From assembly GCA_947500775.1 (NCBI GenBank), contig CANMTD010000003.1:1-64000 (forward strand): a stretch of DNA of 64,000 bases, read 5' to 3'. The stretch's first letter is position 1; each line of letters opens with the position of its first letter. This DNA comes from an uncultured Paracoccaceae bacterium. GTDB taxonomy: Bacteria > Pseudomonadota > Alphaproteobacteria > Rhodobacterales > Rhodobacteraceae. Position numbers and translations under genes: made by a program. Of the stretch, positions 34,494 through 43,330 are shown piece after piece. Below the pieces are notes generated by a model that was given only the letters and a program-made list of their open reading frames with translations, was not told where the DNA came from and made no database searches.

Positions 34494-35804
34494 TTATTTA
34501 GGGTAACCGGCCTTGGCCATTTCGCGGGTCGTCAATGCCTGGGCTGCGGCCAGCGCATTCTCGACCGAGGTGGTACCGGCAAGCGCTGCCGAAAACTGCT
34601 GTCCGACAGCCGTTGCAATGCCCTGAAACTCGGGGATCGCGACGAACTGCACGCCGACATAGGGCACCGGATCAACCGTCGGGTTGGTCGGATCGGCCGA
34701 GTTGATGCTGTCCAGCGTCATCTTGGCGAAAGGTACCTTGGCGTATTCCGGATTGGCATAAAGCGAGCTGCGCGTGCCCGGGGGAACGTTGGCCCAGCCT
34801 TCGTTTTCGGCGACCAGAGCCAGATATTCCTTGGATGTGGCCCAAGCAACAAAGGCTTTGGCGGCTTCGGCTTTCTGTGTGCCCGCCGGGATGCCCAGCG
34901 ACCATGCCCACAACCAGTTGCCGCGTTTGCCCAGACCGTTGTCAGGTGCCAGCGCAAAGCCGACCTTATCCGCAACGGTCGAATCTTCGGGGTTGGTCAC
35001 AAAGGACGCCGCCACCGTGGCGTCGATCCACATGCCGCATTTGCCGGTCTGGAACAGCGCCAGGTTTTCGTTGAATCCGTTGCTGGATGCACCCGGAGGG
35101 CCCGCGTCGTTCATCAGACCCACATAGAAGTTCAGCGTGTTGGCCCATGCGTCGCTGTCGAACTGGGGCTTCCAGTCCATGTCGAACCAGCGCGCGCCAA
35201 AGGAATTCGCGGTGGCGGTCAGGAACGCCATGTTCTCGCCCCAGCCGGCCTTGCCGCGCAGGCAGATGCCGTAGACTTCATTGTCCTTGTCGGTCATCGC
35301 ACGGGCGGCTTCGCCGATGAATTCCCATGTCGGCGCATCGGGCATGGTCAGCCCCGCCGCTTCGATCAGATCGGTGCGGTACATCACCATCGAGCTTTCG
35401 CCATAGAACGGTGCGGCATAGAGTTCGCCGTCGACGGTCAGACCGCCGCGGATCGCGGGCAGGATGTCGTCGGCGTCGTAATCTGCGGGCAGATCATTCA
35501 GCCCGACCAGCCAGCCCTGATTGGCCCAGATCGGAACCTCATAGGTACCGATGGTCATCACGTCGTACTGACCGCCCTTGGTGGCGATGTCGGTCGTGAC
35601 GCGCTGGCGCAGGATGTTTTCCTCAAGCGTCACCCACTCCAATTCGATATCGGGGTGTTTGGCGGTGAAATCCGCGGCCAGACCCTGCATCCGGATCATG
35701 TCGCCGTTGTTCACCGTTGCAATTGTAATGGACTCGGCCATCGCCCCGCTTGAGATAGCGGCGATCGCGCAAGCCCCCATTAAGGTGCTTACCTTCAAAG
35801 TCAT
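34494..35804 (-). CDS. smoE: Polyol (sorbitol/mannitol) periplasmic binding protein
   Basis: 436 residues from ATG 35804 (MTLKVSTLMGACAIAAISSG; GGGAGGA upstream). The signal peptide is cleaved near AMA-ESITIATV. The mature protein has the two-lobed extracellular solute-binding family 1 fold (VTLEENILRQRVTTDIATKGG, then GLGKRGNWLWAWSLGIPAG). It captures polyols for SmoFGK. First gene of the operon; the promoter with palindromes lies just upstream, and the SorC-type regulator gene is next. Confidence 0.92.
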   Translation of the reverse strand: MTLKVSTLMGACAIAAISSGAMAESITIATVNNGDMIRMQGLAADFTAKHPDIELEWVTLEENILRQRVTTDIATKGGQYDVMTIGTYEVPIWANQGWLVGLNDLPADYDADDILPAIRGGLTVDGELYAAPFYGESSMVMYRTDLIEAAGLTMPDAPTWEFIGEAARAMTDKDNEVYGICLRGKAGWGENMAFLTATANSFGARWFDMDWKPQFDSDAWANTLNFYVGLMNDAGPPGASSNGFNENLALFQTGKCGMWIDATVAASFVTNPEDSTVADKVGFALAPDNGLGKRGNWLWAWSLGIPAGTQKAEAAKAFVAWATSKEYLALVAENEGWANVPPGTRSSLYANPEYAKVPFAKMTLDSINSADPTNPTVDPVPYVGVQFVAIPEFQGIATAVGQQFSAALAGTTSVENALAAAQALTTREMAKAGYPK

Positions 35805-35825
35805 GATGTCCTCCCTGACAGCAAC

Positions 35826-35839
35826 TGAGCATTTGCTCA
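35826..35839. promoter_or_regulatory. Perfect 14-bp palindrome downstream of the smoE promoter, candidate operator
   Basis: TGAGCATTTGCTCA consists of TGAGCA (35826-35831), TT and TGCTCA (35834-35839), an exact inverted repeat. It is 21 bases before the smoE start codon and about 11 bases past the predicted -10. A bound repressor here would block transcription. SorC/DeoR-type binding is inferred from the adjacent regulator gene. Confidence 0.55.
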
Positions 35840-35850
35840 TTTACCACGCA

Positions 35851-35879
35851 ATTACTCACCTTTGCGCAAAATTAGTCAA
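35851..35879 (-). promoter_or_regulatory. smoE promoter with palindrome in the spacer
   Basis: On the minus strand TTGACT (35874-35879) and AGTAAT (35851-35856) are separated by 17 bases, a good -35 and an acceptable -10. The spacer contains the perfect 10-bp palindrome TTTGCGCAAA at 35861-35870. With the TGAGCATTTGCTCA palindrome downstream, this suggests two binding positions for one regulator or two different regulators. Confidence 0.55.
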
Positions 35880-35917
35880 CTTCTTTTTTTAATTCGCTGT
35901 TACATTCGGCGGAAATT

Positions 35918-36868
35918 TCAGCCCAGAAGATACTGCGCGCAGGCCTCATCGGTGACTAAACCATTCACCAATTTGCCTTTTAAAGCAGCTTTCAGGGCCA
36001 TGTATTTGCTTTTGCCCGCAGCGATGCAAATCACCGGATTTCGGTCCGGATTGACCTGCACACCGTTGGTCCGGGCGTTTGTGCCGCCCTCCAGATAGTG
36101 GCCATTCGAATCGAACACCCAGCCCACGATCTCGCCCACGGCGTCCTGGGCCAGCAGATCGTCCAGCGCCGCGCGGTCGACGAACCCGTCGACAAACAGC
36201 GGCGCGTCTTCGCCGATCTGACCGATTCCGACAAAGGTCACATCGCTGTTGCGGGCCAGTTCGAACGGCGTCTGCATATGGGCCAGACCGCGATAAAACT
36301 CGCGTTCCTCGGCATTTTTGGAAAACACCGGCAACCCCATCGGGAAATGCTTGGCCTTCACCCGGTCCGCCAGCCGCAGGATCACCTCATAGACCGAGGC
36401 AGAGCCATCCGGCGCCGCATTGCCGATCAGCGAGACCAGCTTGTGTTCGGGGCAATTCATATCGGCCATATCGGCCACGACCGCGCGCAGGGTCCGGCCC
36501 GTACCCAGCGAGATTACCAGCGGCGTATCCGACGACAGGTAACGTTCCACCTCTTTCGCGGCGACCGGCGCCACCGAGGTCAGCGGATCGACCCCTTCGG
36601 GCAGCGACGGCGCCACCCGCGCCATCTGAAGCCCGAATTTCTGTTTCAGCTCGCGTTCCAGCGCCAGACAGCTGGCGATGGGGTGTTCCAGACGCACCCG
36701 GATCAACCCGTCCGCCATCGCCCGCGCCACCAATCGTTGCGCCCGCTGGCGGGACACCCCCAGCTCGCGCGCGATCTGATCCTGAGTCATCCCGGCCAGA
36801 TAATACATCCAGCCCGCCCGCGCGGCCTGATCGACTGTCTTTTCGTCTGGGTCTATTTTCGGTGCCAT
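35918..36868 (-). CDS. smoC: SorC/DeoR-type sugar-binding transcriptional regulator
   Basis: 316 residues. N-terminal helix-turn-helix (MTQDQIARELGVSRQRAQRL, about 27-46) and a C-terminal SorC sugar-phosphate-binding domain with ISLGTGRTLRAVV and FVGIGQIGED. It lies directly upstream of the polyol operon in the same direction. It is therefore the likely regulator of smoE and acts through the palindromes between the genes. Whether it represses or activates cannot be read; SorC-family proteins do either. The HAD gene ends its 5' neighbourhood 14 bases away, so they may share a transcript. Confidence 0.88.
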   Translation of the reverse strand: MAPKIDPDEKTVDQAARAGWMYYLAGMTQDQIARELGVSRQRAQRLVARAMADGLIRVRLEHPIASCLALERELKQKFGLQMARVAPSLPEGVDPLTSVAPVAAKEVERYLSSDTPLVISLGTGRTLRAVVADMADMNCPEHKLVSLIGNAAPDGSASVYEVILRLADRVKAKHFPMGLPVFSKNAEEREFYRGLAHMQTPFELARNSDVTFVGIGQIGEDAPLFVDGFVDRAALDDLLAQDAVGEIVGWVFDSNGHYLEGGTNARTNGVQVNPDRNPVICIAAGKSKYMALKAALKGKLVNGLVTDEACAQYLLG

Positions 36869-36882
36869 AGGGCACGCTTATA

Positions 36883-37578
36883 TTAGCTGCGAAGCCCGGG
36901 CAGAAGATCAAAAAAGCGATCGAACCCCTCAAACTCGGCAAAGCGGGCATCATTGGGCGGCACAAACTGTTCCAGACGCGCGCCCGGATCGACCGCCCGC
37001 ATGTGCCCCCCGCCGGTAAACCGCAACACCCGCATGCCCGCGGCCAGCCCCGCCTCGACCCCAACGATGCTGTCCTCGATCACCAGCGCATTCTGCGGTT
37101 TTATCCCAAGGGTTTCGGCCGCCAGCAGGAACAGATCGGGGGCCGGTTTGCCCCGCGACACCTGCGAGGCGGTGAAAATCCGATCCGTGAAATACGGGTA
37201 CAGCCCGGTCAGGGTCAACGACCGCTGAACCCGCTCCGGGCTGCTGCTGGAGGCGATGCAAAACGGCACGTTCAACCCCGACAGCACCGGTCGCAGCCCG
37301 GACATCGGGCGCAGTTCGGTTTCGAACACCTGCAACAGCCGGGTGCGATAGTCAGCCTCGAATCCCTCGGGCAATGTCAGATCGAAGGCCCCGGCCAGAT
37401 GTTTGGCCACGGTGGGAAAACTGCGCCCCAGACAATGGTTGAAGACGAATGTGGGGTCGGTCTGCACCCCCAGCTCGGCCAGCAAAGCGATCAGCACCCG
37501 CGCGCTGATGATCTCGCTGTCCACGACGACGCCATCACAATCAAAGATCACCAGTTGCGGCGCGGCCATGTCGTTCAT
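36883..37578 (-). CDS. HAD-family phosphatase / beta-phosphoglucomutase-like, polyol cluster
   Basis: 232 residues from ATG 37578 ([22 protein letters not shown]). Motif [19 protein letters not shown] (motif II), Lys in GKPAPDLF (motif III) and [10 protein letters not shown] (motif IV) are intact; a helical cap lies between. It may dephosphorylate a sugar or polyol phosphate. It leads the leftward set HAD - regulator - polyol operon, 14 bases before smoC. AGGAG lies about 13 bases before the start, a little far. Confidence 0.8.
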   Translation of the reverse strand: MNDMAAPQLVIFDCDGVVVDSEIISARVLIALLAELGVQTDPTFVFNHCLGRSFPTVAKHLAGAFDLTLPEGFEADYRTRLLQVFETELRPMSGLRPVLSGLNVPFCIASSSSPERVQRSLTLTGLYPYFTDRIFTASQVSRGKPAPDLFLLAAETLGIKPQNALVIEDSIVGVEAGLAAGMRVLRFTGGGHMRAVDPGARLEQFVPPNDARFAEFEGFDRFFDLLPGLRS

Positions 37579-37842
37579 GTTGATCTCAAAGCTCCTGTTG
37601 GGTCTGCGGCCCACGACCCGCAGGCCGGACCCGCGCCACTTTGCGAGCGATTTGCCACGATGGCCAGAGGCGTTTTCCGTGTGGCACACGCCGCATCTTT
37701 GACGCTACGCAGGTATTTTCTCAGGCCAGACAGGCTGTATCTGTCAAAGAACTACGGCCCAAACGTCACGCGATTATGACCCAAGGCCTGCTATGCGGGA
37801 CTTACCCGACCTTCGTTACTTCTAAACGAACGTCGGGTCTTG

Positions 37843-38385
37843 CTAGACGAAGCTGATTTCAGGTGCAGTTGCCTTACTAATCGCTTCGCCGGTATTCACA
37901 GCAGCGTAAATTGATCTAGGCGGGCGAGCAGTCTCATCAACGCTACGGCAGACCCAGCTTCTGACTTCCATCGTTTTCAACGATTGCGACAATGCTCGAT
38001 CCGTAATTGATGGCAGACTTCGTTTGATATTGTTGAAGCGGCTCGTTGTGTGAAGCGACACCAACACCGGTAGTGTCCATGATCGACGGAGCAAGTCTTG
38101 ATCTTCATCAGCGGCTATATTTTGAATTTTGCTGGCAATTGCAGCAGCGGAAATCCCTAACGGTGTGAGCCGAAATTCTGGCCGCAGAGGATGACCATAA
38201 CCGGGATTTCGTTCCAACATCCCCATCGTGATTAGATGATCCATGCTTTGTGCCAAAGCGGTCCTACTCGCGCCAGTAGCTGCCAAGAGAGGTGCCTGTC
38301 TTCCTGCAATACCTGCGTGCAGGTTTGATAGAATGGGTAACGCCCAAGCTCTTGAGGTGATGTTGACAAATGATTCAATGCGCAT
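37843..38385 (-). CDS. Tandem HxlR-like winged-helix regulator
   Basis: 180 residues. Two HxlR-type winged-helix units appear in one chain: SRAWALPILSNLHAG through RPEFRLTPLG, then RRSWTLPVLVSLHTTSRF through IYAAVNTGEAI. HxlR proteins normally carry one unit and dimerise, so an internal duplication is indicated. They usually sense reactive electrophiles or quinones. It is divergent from a VOC-family gene across only 39 AT-rich bases. The local base composition is lower in GC (25 of 60 in the line starting 38101) than the flanking operons, which suggests recent transfer. Confidence 0.7.
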   Translation of the reverse strand: MRIESFVNITSRAWALPILSNLHAGIAGRQAPLLAATGASRTALAQSMDHLITMGMLERNPGYGHPLRPEFRLTPLGISAAAIASKIQNIAADEDQDLLRRSWTLPVLVSLHTTSRFNNIKRSLPSITDRALSQSLKTMEVRSWVCRSVDETARPPRSIYAAVNTGEAISKATAPEISFV

Positions 38386-38424
38386 AAAGTATAGTTAATA
38401 TATTTAAGCTCAAAAGGAAAGATC

Positions 38425-38802
38425 ATGCCTCTTATTTCGCCTGATGGAACCATCAATATCGCTCTGTCCGTCAAGGATCGCCACGTAAGCGCTGAGTGGT
38501 ACGGCAGCATGTTGGGGTTTGAAGCCATCTACCACGCAGACGACGCAGGCTGGTCAGAACTTCAAACGAATACAGTCGGAGTAACAATTGGCCTTGGTGA
38601 GCATACCAAGCCCGCACCCGGCAACTGCGTACCCGTCTTTGGGATAGCTGACCTGGACGCTGCAAGGCAGAAATTGGAGCAAGCCAAGGTTAAATTCGAT
38701 GGAGAAACTGATGTTGTCGAAGGCATGGTCAAGACAGCAACTTTTTATGATCCCGATGGAAACGCTCTCATGCTCGCAGAAGACTTAACAGGCGGATCAT
38801 GA
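38425..38802 (+). CDS. VOC-family (glyoxalase/dioxygenase-like) protein
   Basis: 125 residues, vicinal-oxygen-chelate fold: INIALSVKDRHVSAEWYGSMLGFE and a closing ATFYDPDGNALMLAEDL. The closing Glu (LMLAED) is a usual metal ligand, but the first-strand His is absent (NIALSV), so catalysis is doubtful. A binding or resistance role is equally possible. AAAGGAAAG precedes the ATG. Divergent from the tandem HxlR regulator, which probably controls it. Confidence 0.8.
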   Translation: MPLISPDGTINIALSVKDRHVSAEWYGSMLGFEAIYHADDAGWSELQTNTVGVTIGLGEHTKPAPGNCVPVFGIADLDAARQKLEQAKVKFDGETDVVEGMVKTATFYDPDGNALMLAEDLTGGS

Positions 38803-39052
38803 TCTATCCCGATAGTTGATAGTCCAGACAGGGCACGTCCTAACAAGGTACATACCCTACGGTTGCCATCTGTGACATCTGCCCCCATGGCCACGGGCAC
38901 ACCGTCCTGCAACCCTGCCCCGCAATAAAATTTCACCTGCGGCGCTAAGGTACATTGCCCCCCACCGCACGGCCCTCTAAAAGAGAAACTGGAAAAACGC
39001 GCGGCGGGTCAACTGTCCGCTTGGCATTAACAATGTGAAACGGGAGGCAGAT

Positions 39053-40726
39053 ATGGCAGACGCAGCCATTCATGGCCACGAACATGAGGACAACCGGGGG
39101 TTCTTTACCCGCTGGTTTATGTCCACAAACCACAAAGATATTGGTATCCTGTACCTCTTTACCGCCGCGGCAGTCGGCTTCATCTCGGTGGCCTTCACGG
39201 TCTACATGCGGTTGGAGCTTATGGACCCGGGCGTTCAGTACATGTGTATGGAAGGTGCGCGCCTGACGGCCGCCGCCGCGGGGGAATGTACCCCCAACGG
39301 CCACCTCTGGAACGTGCTGATCACCGGCCACGGCATCCTGATGATGTTCTTCGTCGTGATCCCGGCACTGTTTGGCGGTTTCGGCAACTATTTCATGCCC
39401 TTGCAGATCGGCGCGCCGGATATGGCGTTCCCGCGGATGAACAACCTCAGCTACTGGATGTATGTCGCCGGGACCGCGCTTGCCGTCTGTTCGGTGCTGT
39501 CTCCGGGCGGCAATGGCCAGCTGGGATCGGGCGTGGGCTGGGTTCTGTACCCGCCGCTGTCCACATCCGAAGGCGGCTATTCCATGGATCTGGCGATCTT
39601 TGCGGTGCACGTCTCTGGCGCCAGCTCGATCCTGGGGGCGATCAACATGATCACCACCTTCCTGAACATGCGCGCGCCGGGCATGACCCTGCACAAGGTT
39701 CCGCTGTTTTCGTGGTCGATCTTCGTCACTGCCTGGCTGATCCTGCTGTCGCTGCCGGTTCTGGCCGGTGCGATCACCATGCTGCTGACCGACCGCAACT
39801 TCGGCACCACCTTCTTCCAGCCGGAAGGCGGCGGTGACCCGATCCTGTATCAGCACATCCTGTGGTTCTTCGGTCACCCCGAGGTCTACATCATCATCCT
39901 GCCCGGCTTTGGCATCATCAGCCACGTCATCGCAACCTTCAGCCGCAAGCCGGTCTTCGGCTATCTGCCGATGGTCTATGCGATGGTCGCGATCGGGGTT
40001 CTGGGCTTTGTCGTCTGGGCGCACCACATGTACACCGTCGGCCTGTCGCTGACCCAGCAGTCCTATTTCATGCTGGCGACGATGGTCATCGCGGTGCCCA
40101 CGGGCGTGAAGGTGTTCAGCTGGATCGCCACCATGTGGGGCGGATCGATCGAATTCAAAACGCCCATGCTCTGGGCCTTTGGGTTCCTGTTCCTGTTCAC
40201 CGTTGGTGGTGTGACCGGCATCGTGCTGTCGCAGGCCGGGATCGACCGGGCCTATCACGACACCTACTATGTGGTCGCACACTTCCACTATGTGATGAGC
40301 CTTGGCGCGGTCTTCGCCATCTTTGCCGGTATCTACTATTACTTCGGCAAGATGTCGGGGCGTGAATACCCCGAATGGGCCGGCAAGCTGCACTTCTGGG
40401 CGATGTTCATCGGCGCCAACCTGACCTTCTTCCCCCAGCACTTCCTGGGCCGTCAGGGCATGCCGCGTCGTTACATCGACTATCCCGAGGCGTTTGCCTA
40501 TTGGAACTATGTCTCCAGCTGGGGTGCCTTCCTGTCGTTCGCCAGCTTCGTGTTCTTCATCGGCGTGGTGTTCTACAGCCTGATGTATGGCAAGCGGGTC
40601 ACCCAGAACAACTATTGGAACGAATACGCCGATACGTTGGAATGGACCCTGCCCAGCCCGCCGCCCGAACACACGTTCGAGACTCTGCCAAAGCAGGAAG
40701 ACTGGGACAAAGGCCACGCCCACTAG
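39053..40726 (+). CDS. ctaD: Cytochrome c oxidase subunit I (aa3 type)
   Basis: 557 residues with twelve membrane helices. Heme/copper ligands are in the expected blocks: [11 protein letters not shown], the Cu-B region [17 protein letters not shown] with the cross-linked Tyr, WAHHMY, and [13 protein letters not shown]. The D- and K-channel motifs ([21 protein letters not shown] in two parts) are present. It carries out O2 reduction and proton pumping. ATG 39053 has GGGAGG six bases upstream; GTG 39035 is the frame opening. Other oxidase genes are not adjacent, as is usual in Rhodobacterales. A strong terminator follows. Confidence 0.97.
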   Translation: MADAAIHGHEHEDNRGFFTRWFMSTNHKDIGILYLFTAAAVGFISVAFTVYMRLELMDPGVQYMCMEGARLTAAAAGECTPNGHLWNVLITGHGILMMFFVVIPALFGGFGNYFMPLQIGAPDMAFPRMNNLSYWMYVAGTALAVCSVLSPGGNGQLGSGVGWVLYPPLSTSEGGYSMDLAIFAVHVSGASSILGAINMITTFLNMRAPGMTLHKVPLFSWSIFVTAWLILLSLPVLAGAITMLLTDRNFGTTFFQPEGGGDPILYQHILWFFGHPEVYIIILPGFGIISHVIATFSRKPVFGYLPMVYAMVAIGVLGFVVWAHHMYTVGLSLTQQSYFMLATMVIAVPTGVKVFSWIATMWGGSIEFKTPMLWAFGFLFLFTVGGVTGIVLSQAGIDRAYHDTYYVVAHFHYVMSLGAVFAIFAGIYYYFGKMSGREYPEWAGKLHFWAMFIGANLTFFPQHFLGRQGMPRRYIDYPEAFAYWNYVSSWGAFLSFASFVFFIGVVFYSLMYGKRVTQNNYWNEYADTLEWTLPSPPPEHTFETLPKQEDWDKGHAH

Positions 40727-40748
40727 GGCCTGCGCCACGCTAAATTCG

Positions 40749-40783
40749 AAAGAGCCCGGCATCGTGTCCGGGCTCTTTTTTTG
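40749..40783 (+). terminator. Intrinsic terminator after ctaD
   Basis: AGAGCCCGG (40751-40759) pairs with CCGGGCTCT (40768-40776), extended by AA/TT, followed by an unbroken T-run. This is a textbook Rho-independent terminator 22 bases after the ctaD stop. Confidence 0.92.
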
Positions 40784-40888
40784 TTTTGAAACAAGGGGAA
40801 GCCCGGCCCGGCCCGCGCCGAAAACATGCATGGCAAACGCGGCAATTTAGCACTCGGCAAGCGCGGGTGGTGGGGGTATCCTGCGACG

Positions 40889-41377
40889 ATGCCCTATGAA
40901 TGGACCGATACCCCCCAAGGCGCGAGGCGCCTGTCGCTGTGGCCCTACCGGTCGCTGCCGCGGCGCGGATTCGTGGTGTTTATCGGGGCCACTGCGGCGC
41001 TGATCGCGCTGCCGCTGGTGGCGGTGCTGGGGTCGGTGGTGTTCTGGGGGCTGCTGCCGTTCCTGGCCGGAACCATCGCCGCAATCTGGTATTTTCTTCA
41101 ACGATCCTATAGGGATGGCGAAATACTGGAAGAGCTGGAAATCACCCCCGAGCGCGTCACCCTGACCCGCCACAACCCGCGCAGCCCCAACCAAAGCTGG
41201 CAGGCCAACCCCTATTGGGTGACGGTCGAGATACACGCCCGCGGCGGCCCGGTCGAGAATTACCTGACCCTGAAAGGCGGCGACCGCGAGGTCGAAATCG
41301 GCGCCTTCCTGAGCGCCCCAGAACGGGCCGAACTGCACCCCGACCTGATCGCCGCGCTGCGGGTCGGACAAGGCTAG
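40889..41377 (+). CDS. DUF2244 family membrane protein
   Basis: 162 residues from ATG 40889. Two adjacent hydrophobic spans (GFVVFIGATAALIALPLVAV and FWGLLPFLAGTIAAIWYFL) are followed by a cytoplasmic domain (ERVTLTRHNPRSPNQSWQ and LTLKGGDREVEIGAFL) typical of DUF2244. The function is not known; the gene is commonly found near cytochrome oxidase or nth genes in this order. The ribosome site is weak. Confidence 0.85.
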   Translation: MPYEWTDTPQGARRLSLWPYRSLPRRGFVVFIGATAALIALPLVAVLGSVVFWGLLPFLAGTIAAIWYFLQRSYRDGEILEELEITPERVTLTRHNPRSPNQSWQANPYWVTVEIHARGGPVENYLTLKGGDREVEIGAFLSAPERAELHPDLIAALRVGQG

Positions 41378-41659
41378 GCCCGGCAGGTGGACACCGTTCT
41401 TTGACGTTTTCCTTAAGGTCTTTAAAGAATTGGGACGGGGTTGTTTAAAGATTTGCAGGGGGGCGGAAACGAGAATCAGGGCGTGCCTTTGGGGAACTCA
41501 GCTTTTCGGCCCGAATCTGCCATTCAATGCTGTCTGATAGGCTGCAATGCATCTTGCTCAAAGCGGACCTTGTCCAAATGTTTACCTTAGCGTGGAATTC
41601 AGCTTTTGCTTCAACCCGTCCGCTTGAAATGTTTCGACGATCACCTTCATAAATGAAAT
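41378..41659. other. Gap at the left edge of an accessory island
   Basis: No gene is visible between DUF2244 and the DUF4238 gene. GC content falls here compared with the flanking core genes. No tRNA, integrase or transposase fragment is seen, so the mechanism that brought in the island is not evident. Confidence 0.5.
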
Positions 41660-42928
41660 ATGATGGACGACTATCGACACAACCATTATGTCCCAAAATG
41701 GTATCAACGACGCTTCCTCGCTGATGGACAATCTCGCTATCACTATCTGGACCTTCGGCCTAATACCGTCACGAACAATGGCCACACCTATACTCGCAGA
41801 GCACTGCTGCATTGGGGGCCGACGCAGTGCTTCGCTCAGGACGACCTTTACACGACGAATTGGGCTGGTCTTGAGAACCGCGACATTGAGAAATTCTTCT
41901 TCGGCCCCCTTGATACAGATGGAAAGAAGGCGATCGAGCACTTTGCCGAGTTCGAGTTTACGGACGCGACGCACGACTTTTGGAACGCCCTCGTCCCCTA
42001 CATGAGCGTTCAGAAGCTACGAACTCCAAAGGGCTTGGCATGGCTCAAGCAGGTGCTTCAGTCGCGCGACAGAAACGAGACTCTCTTCGAGATGCAAAAC
42101 TTGCGCAACATCTTCTGCAACATCTGGGCAGAAGCAGTCTGGCAAATCGCAGACGCAAGCCAATCACCAACGAAGTTCATCATATCTGACCATCCAGTCG
42201 TGGCGTATAATCGTGAATGCTTCCCCGCCTCCAAGTGGTGTATCGGCGTAAATGACCCAGATATCCGATGCGCGGCCACTCACACCTACTTCCCATTGTC
42301 CCCCGAGAAAGTTCTGATCTTAACGAACCTAAATTGGGTGAGAGACCCGTTTCAGAAGCCTCTGAAACTACGCCCGAACCCTCACTTCTTTCGATCAGGA
42401 GCGATGTTCAACATCCTCGATATTCAACACGAAAGGCACCTGACCGAGGAAGAAGTTCTAGAGATTAACTACATCACCAAGAAGCGAGCTTTCAGGTATA
42501 TAGCAGCCGCCGAGGAAGACTGGCTGTATCCCGAACGCCATCTACGTTCGATCAATTGGCGCAAGCTCGGAGACGGCTATCTCCTGATGCCCGACCCGCG
42601 CCACATACATGGTGGCGGCAACATGGTGGTAGGATTTGAGGGTGGCGGGAGTACGGCGTGGAGTGAATATGGCCACAGGCCTTGGGAGAAGGGCTACGAG
42701 GATAAGAAGCGAGAGGAGCATGAGTGGGCAACGATGTTGAAGTTTAAGGCTGAGTGGGCGGCGACGTATGGTCCCGAATATCGAGGAGTACTCTACGATG
42801 CCGGATCGTTTGGAACGGGGGTGCGGCGTAGTATGGGGAAGGAATGGCATCAAAAAGAATGCAAGCGAGACCGCGATTACCTAAAGCAGTCCGGCGAGCG
42901 CGCCCGGCGACGAAGATTGAAGCGCTAG
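41660..42928 (+). CDS. DUF4238 family protein
   Basis: 422 residues beginning with the DUF4238 hallmark HNHYVPKWYQRRFL. Later parts include FWNALVPYMSVQKLRTP, KFIISDHPVVAYNR and a strongly basic C-terminal tail (ERARRRRLKR) that suggests nucleic-acid contact. Family function is not established; members occur in variable regions of many genomes. Composition is lower in GC (30 of 60 in the line starting 42361) with AGA/AGG arginine codons, unlike the core genes, consistent with horizontal transfer. No partner gene overlaps it. Confidence 0.75.
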   Translation: MMDDYRHNHYVPKWYQRRFLADGQSRYHYLDLRPNTVTNNGHTYTRRALLHWGPTQCFAQDDLYTTNWAGLENRDIEKFFFGPLDTDGKKAIEHFAEFEFTDATHDFWNALVPYMSVQKLRTPKGLAWLKQVLQSRDRNETLFEMQNLRNIFCNIWAEAVWQIADASQSPTKFIISDHPVVAYNRECFPASKWCIGVNDPDIRCAATHTYFPLSPEKVLILTNLNWVRDPFQKPLKLRPNPHFFRSGAMFNILDIQHERHLTEEEVLEINYITKKRAFRYIAAAEEDWLYPERHLRSINWRKLGDGYLLMPDPRHIHGGGNMVVGFEGGGSTAWSEYGHRPWEKGYEDKKREEHEWATMLKFKAEWAATYGPEYRGVLYDAGSFGTGVRRSMGKEWHQKECKRDRDYLKQSGERARRRRLKR

Positions 42929-43021
42929 CGCGCAACAGAGGAAAACGTCCGCATTAAAGCCATTGGTCTGAACTTTCACTACCGCAGCGAAAGCCCGCCA
43001 TCTCGCCTAATACAATTGTCA

Positions 43022-43033
43022 AATAGGCGGCTG
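43022..43033. repeat. Left copy of a 12-base direct repeat flanking the asparagine-synthase-like gene
   Basis: AATAGGCGGCTG occurs here and again at 45026-45037, in the same orientation, on either side of the 43331-44998 gene. It may mark the ends of an inserted segment or simply be part of the intergenic repeat family. Confidence 0.45.
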
Positions 43034-43120
43034 CGTGGTGCTGGAACAGGCTAAATCCAGCCAACCGAAATCGTTTGGTTGATAGCCACTTCAAACTGCC
43101 CACCTCTGATAGGAACCACC

Positions 43121-43223
43121 GCGCCCGAACCGAGGGGTGGGCGGGGAGCGCCCGCATCACGCCGCAGGCGTGCCTTTGGCACGACGGGGGCGGTTCGGGC
43201 GCTGCCTGAGCATGGGCTCAGGC
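43121..43223. repeat. Intergenic hairpin repeat, copy A
   Basis: GCGCCCGAACCG (43121-43132) pairs perfectly with CGGTTCGGGCGC (43191-43202). Directly after it GCCTGAGC (43204-43211) pairs with GCTCAGGC (43216-43223). Bases 43186-43211 are identical to 60744-60769 in copy D. Related copies lie at 45037-45090 and 52295-52377. Confidence 0.75.
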
Positions 43224-43330
43224 AAGGAGCGGGACTTTGATGGCTGCCAAGGAAGCTTCTGCCTGACCCGAATCTCGTTGTATTCCGGGTGTCATAATAT
43301 ACGATCACGTCGGCGTGATCGGAGGAGCTA

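Larger units (their letters stand above)
42929..43330. other. Gene-free 400-base gap holding a hairpin repeat
   Basis: Between the DUF4238 gene and the asparagine-synthase-like gene. It contains AATAGGCGGCTG at 43022-43033 and the compound hairpin repeat at 43121-43223. Small open frames here cross the repeat arms and look non-coding. Confidence 0.6.

Noticed and set aside
38945-40831. 628-codon open frame opposite ctaD
   Set aside because: It is the antisense shadow of a highly conserved gene, with His/Arg/Asp-rich low-complexity product, and it spans the ctaD terminator.
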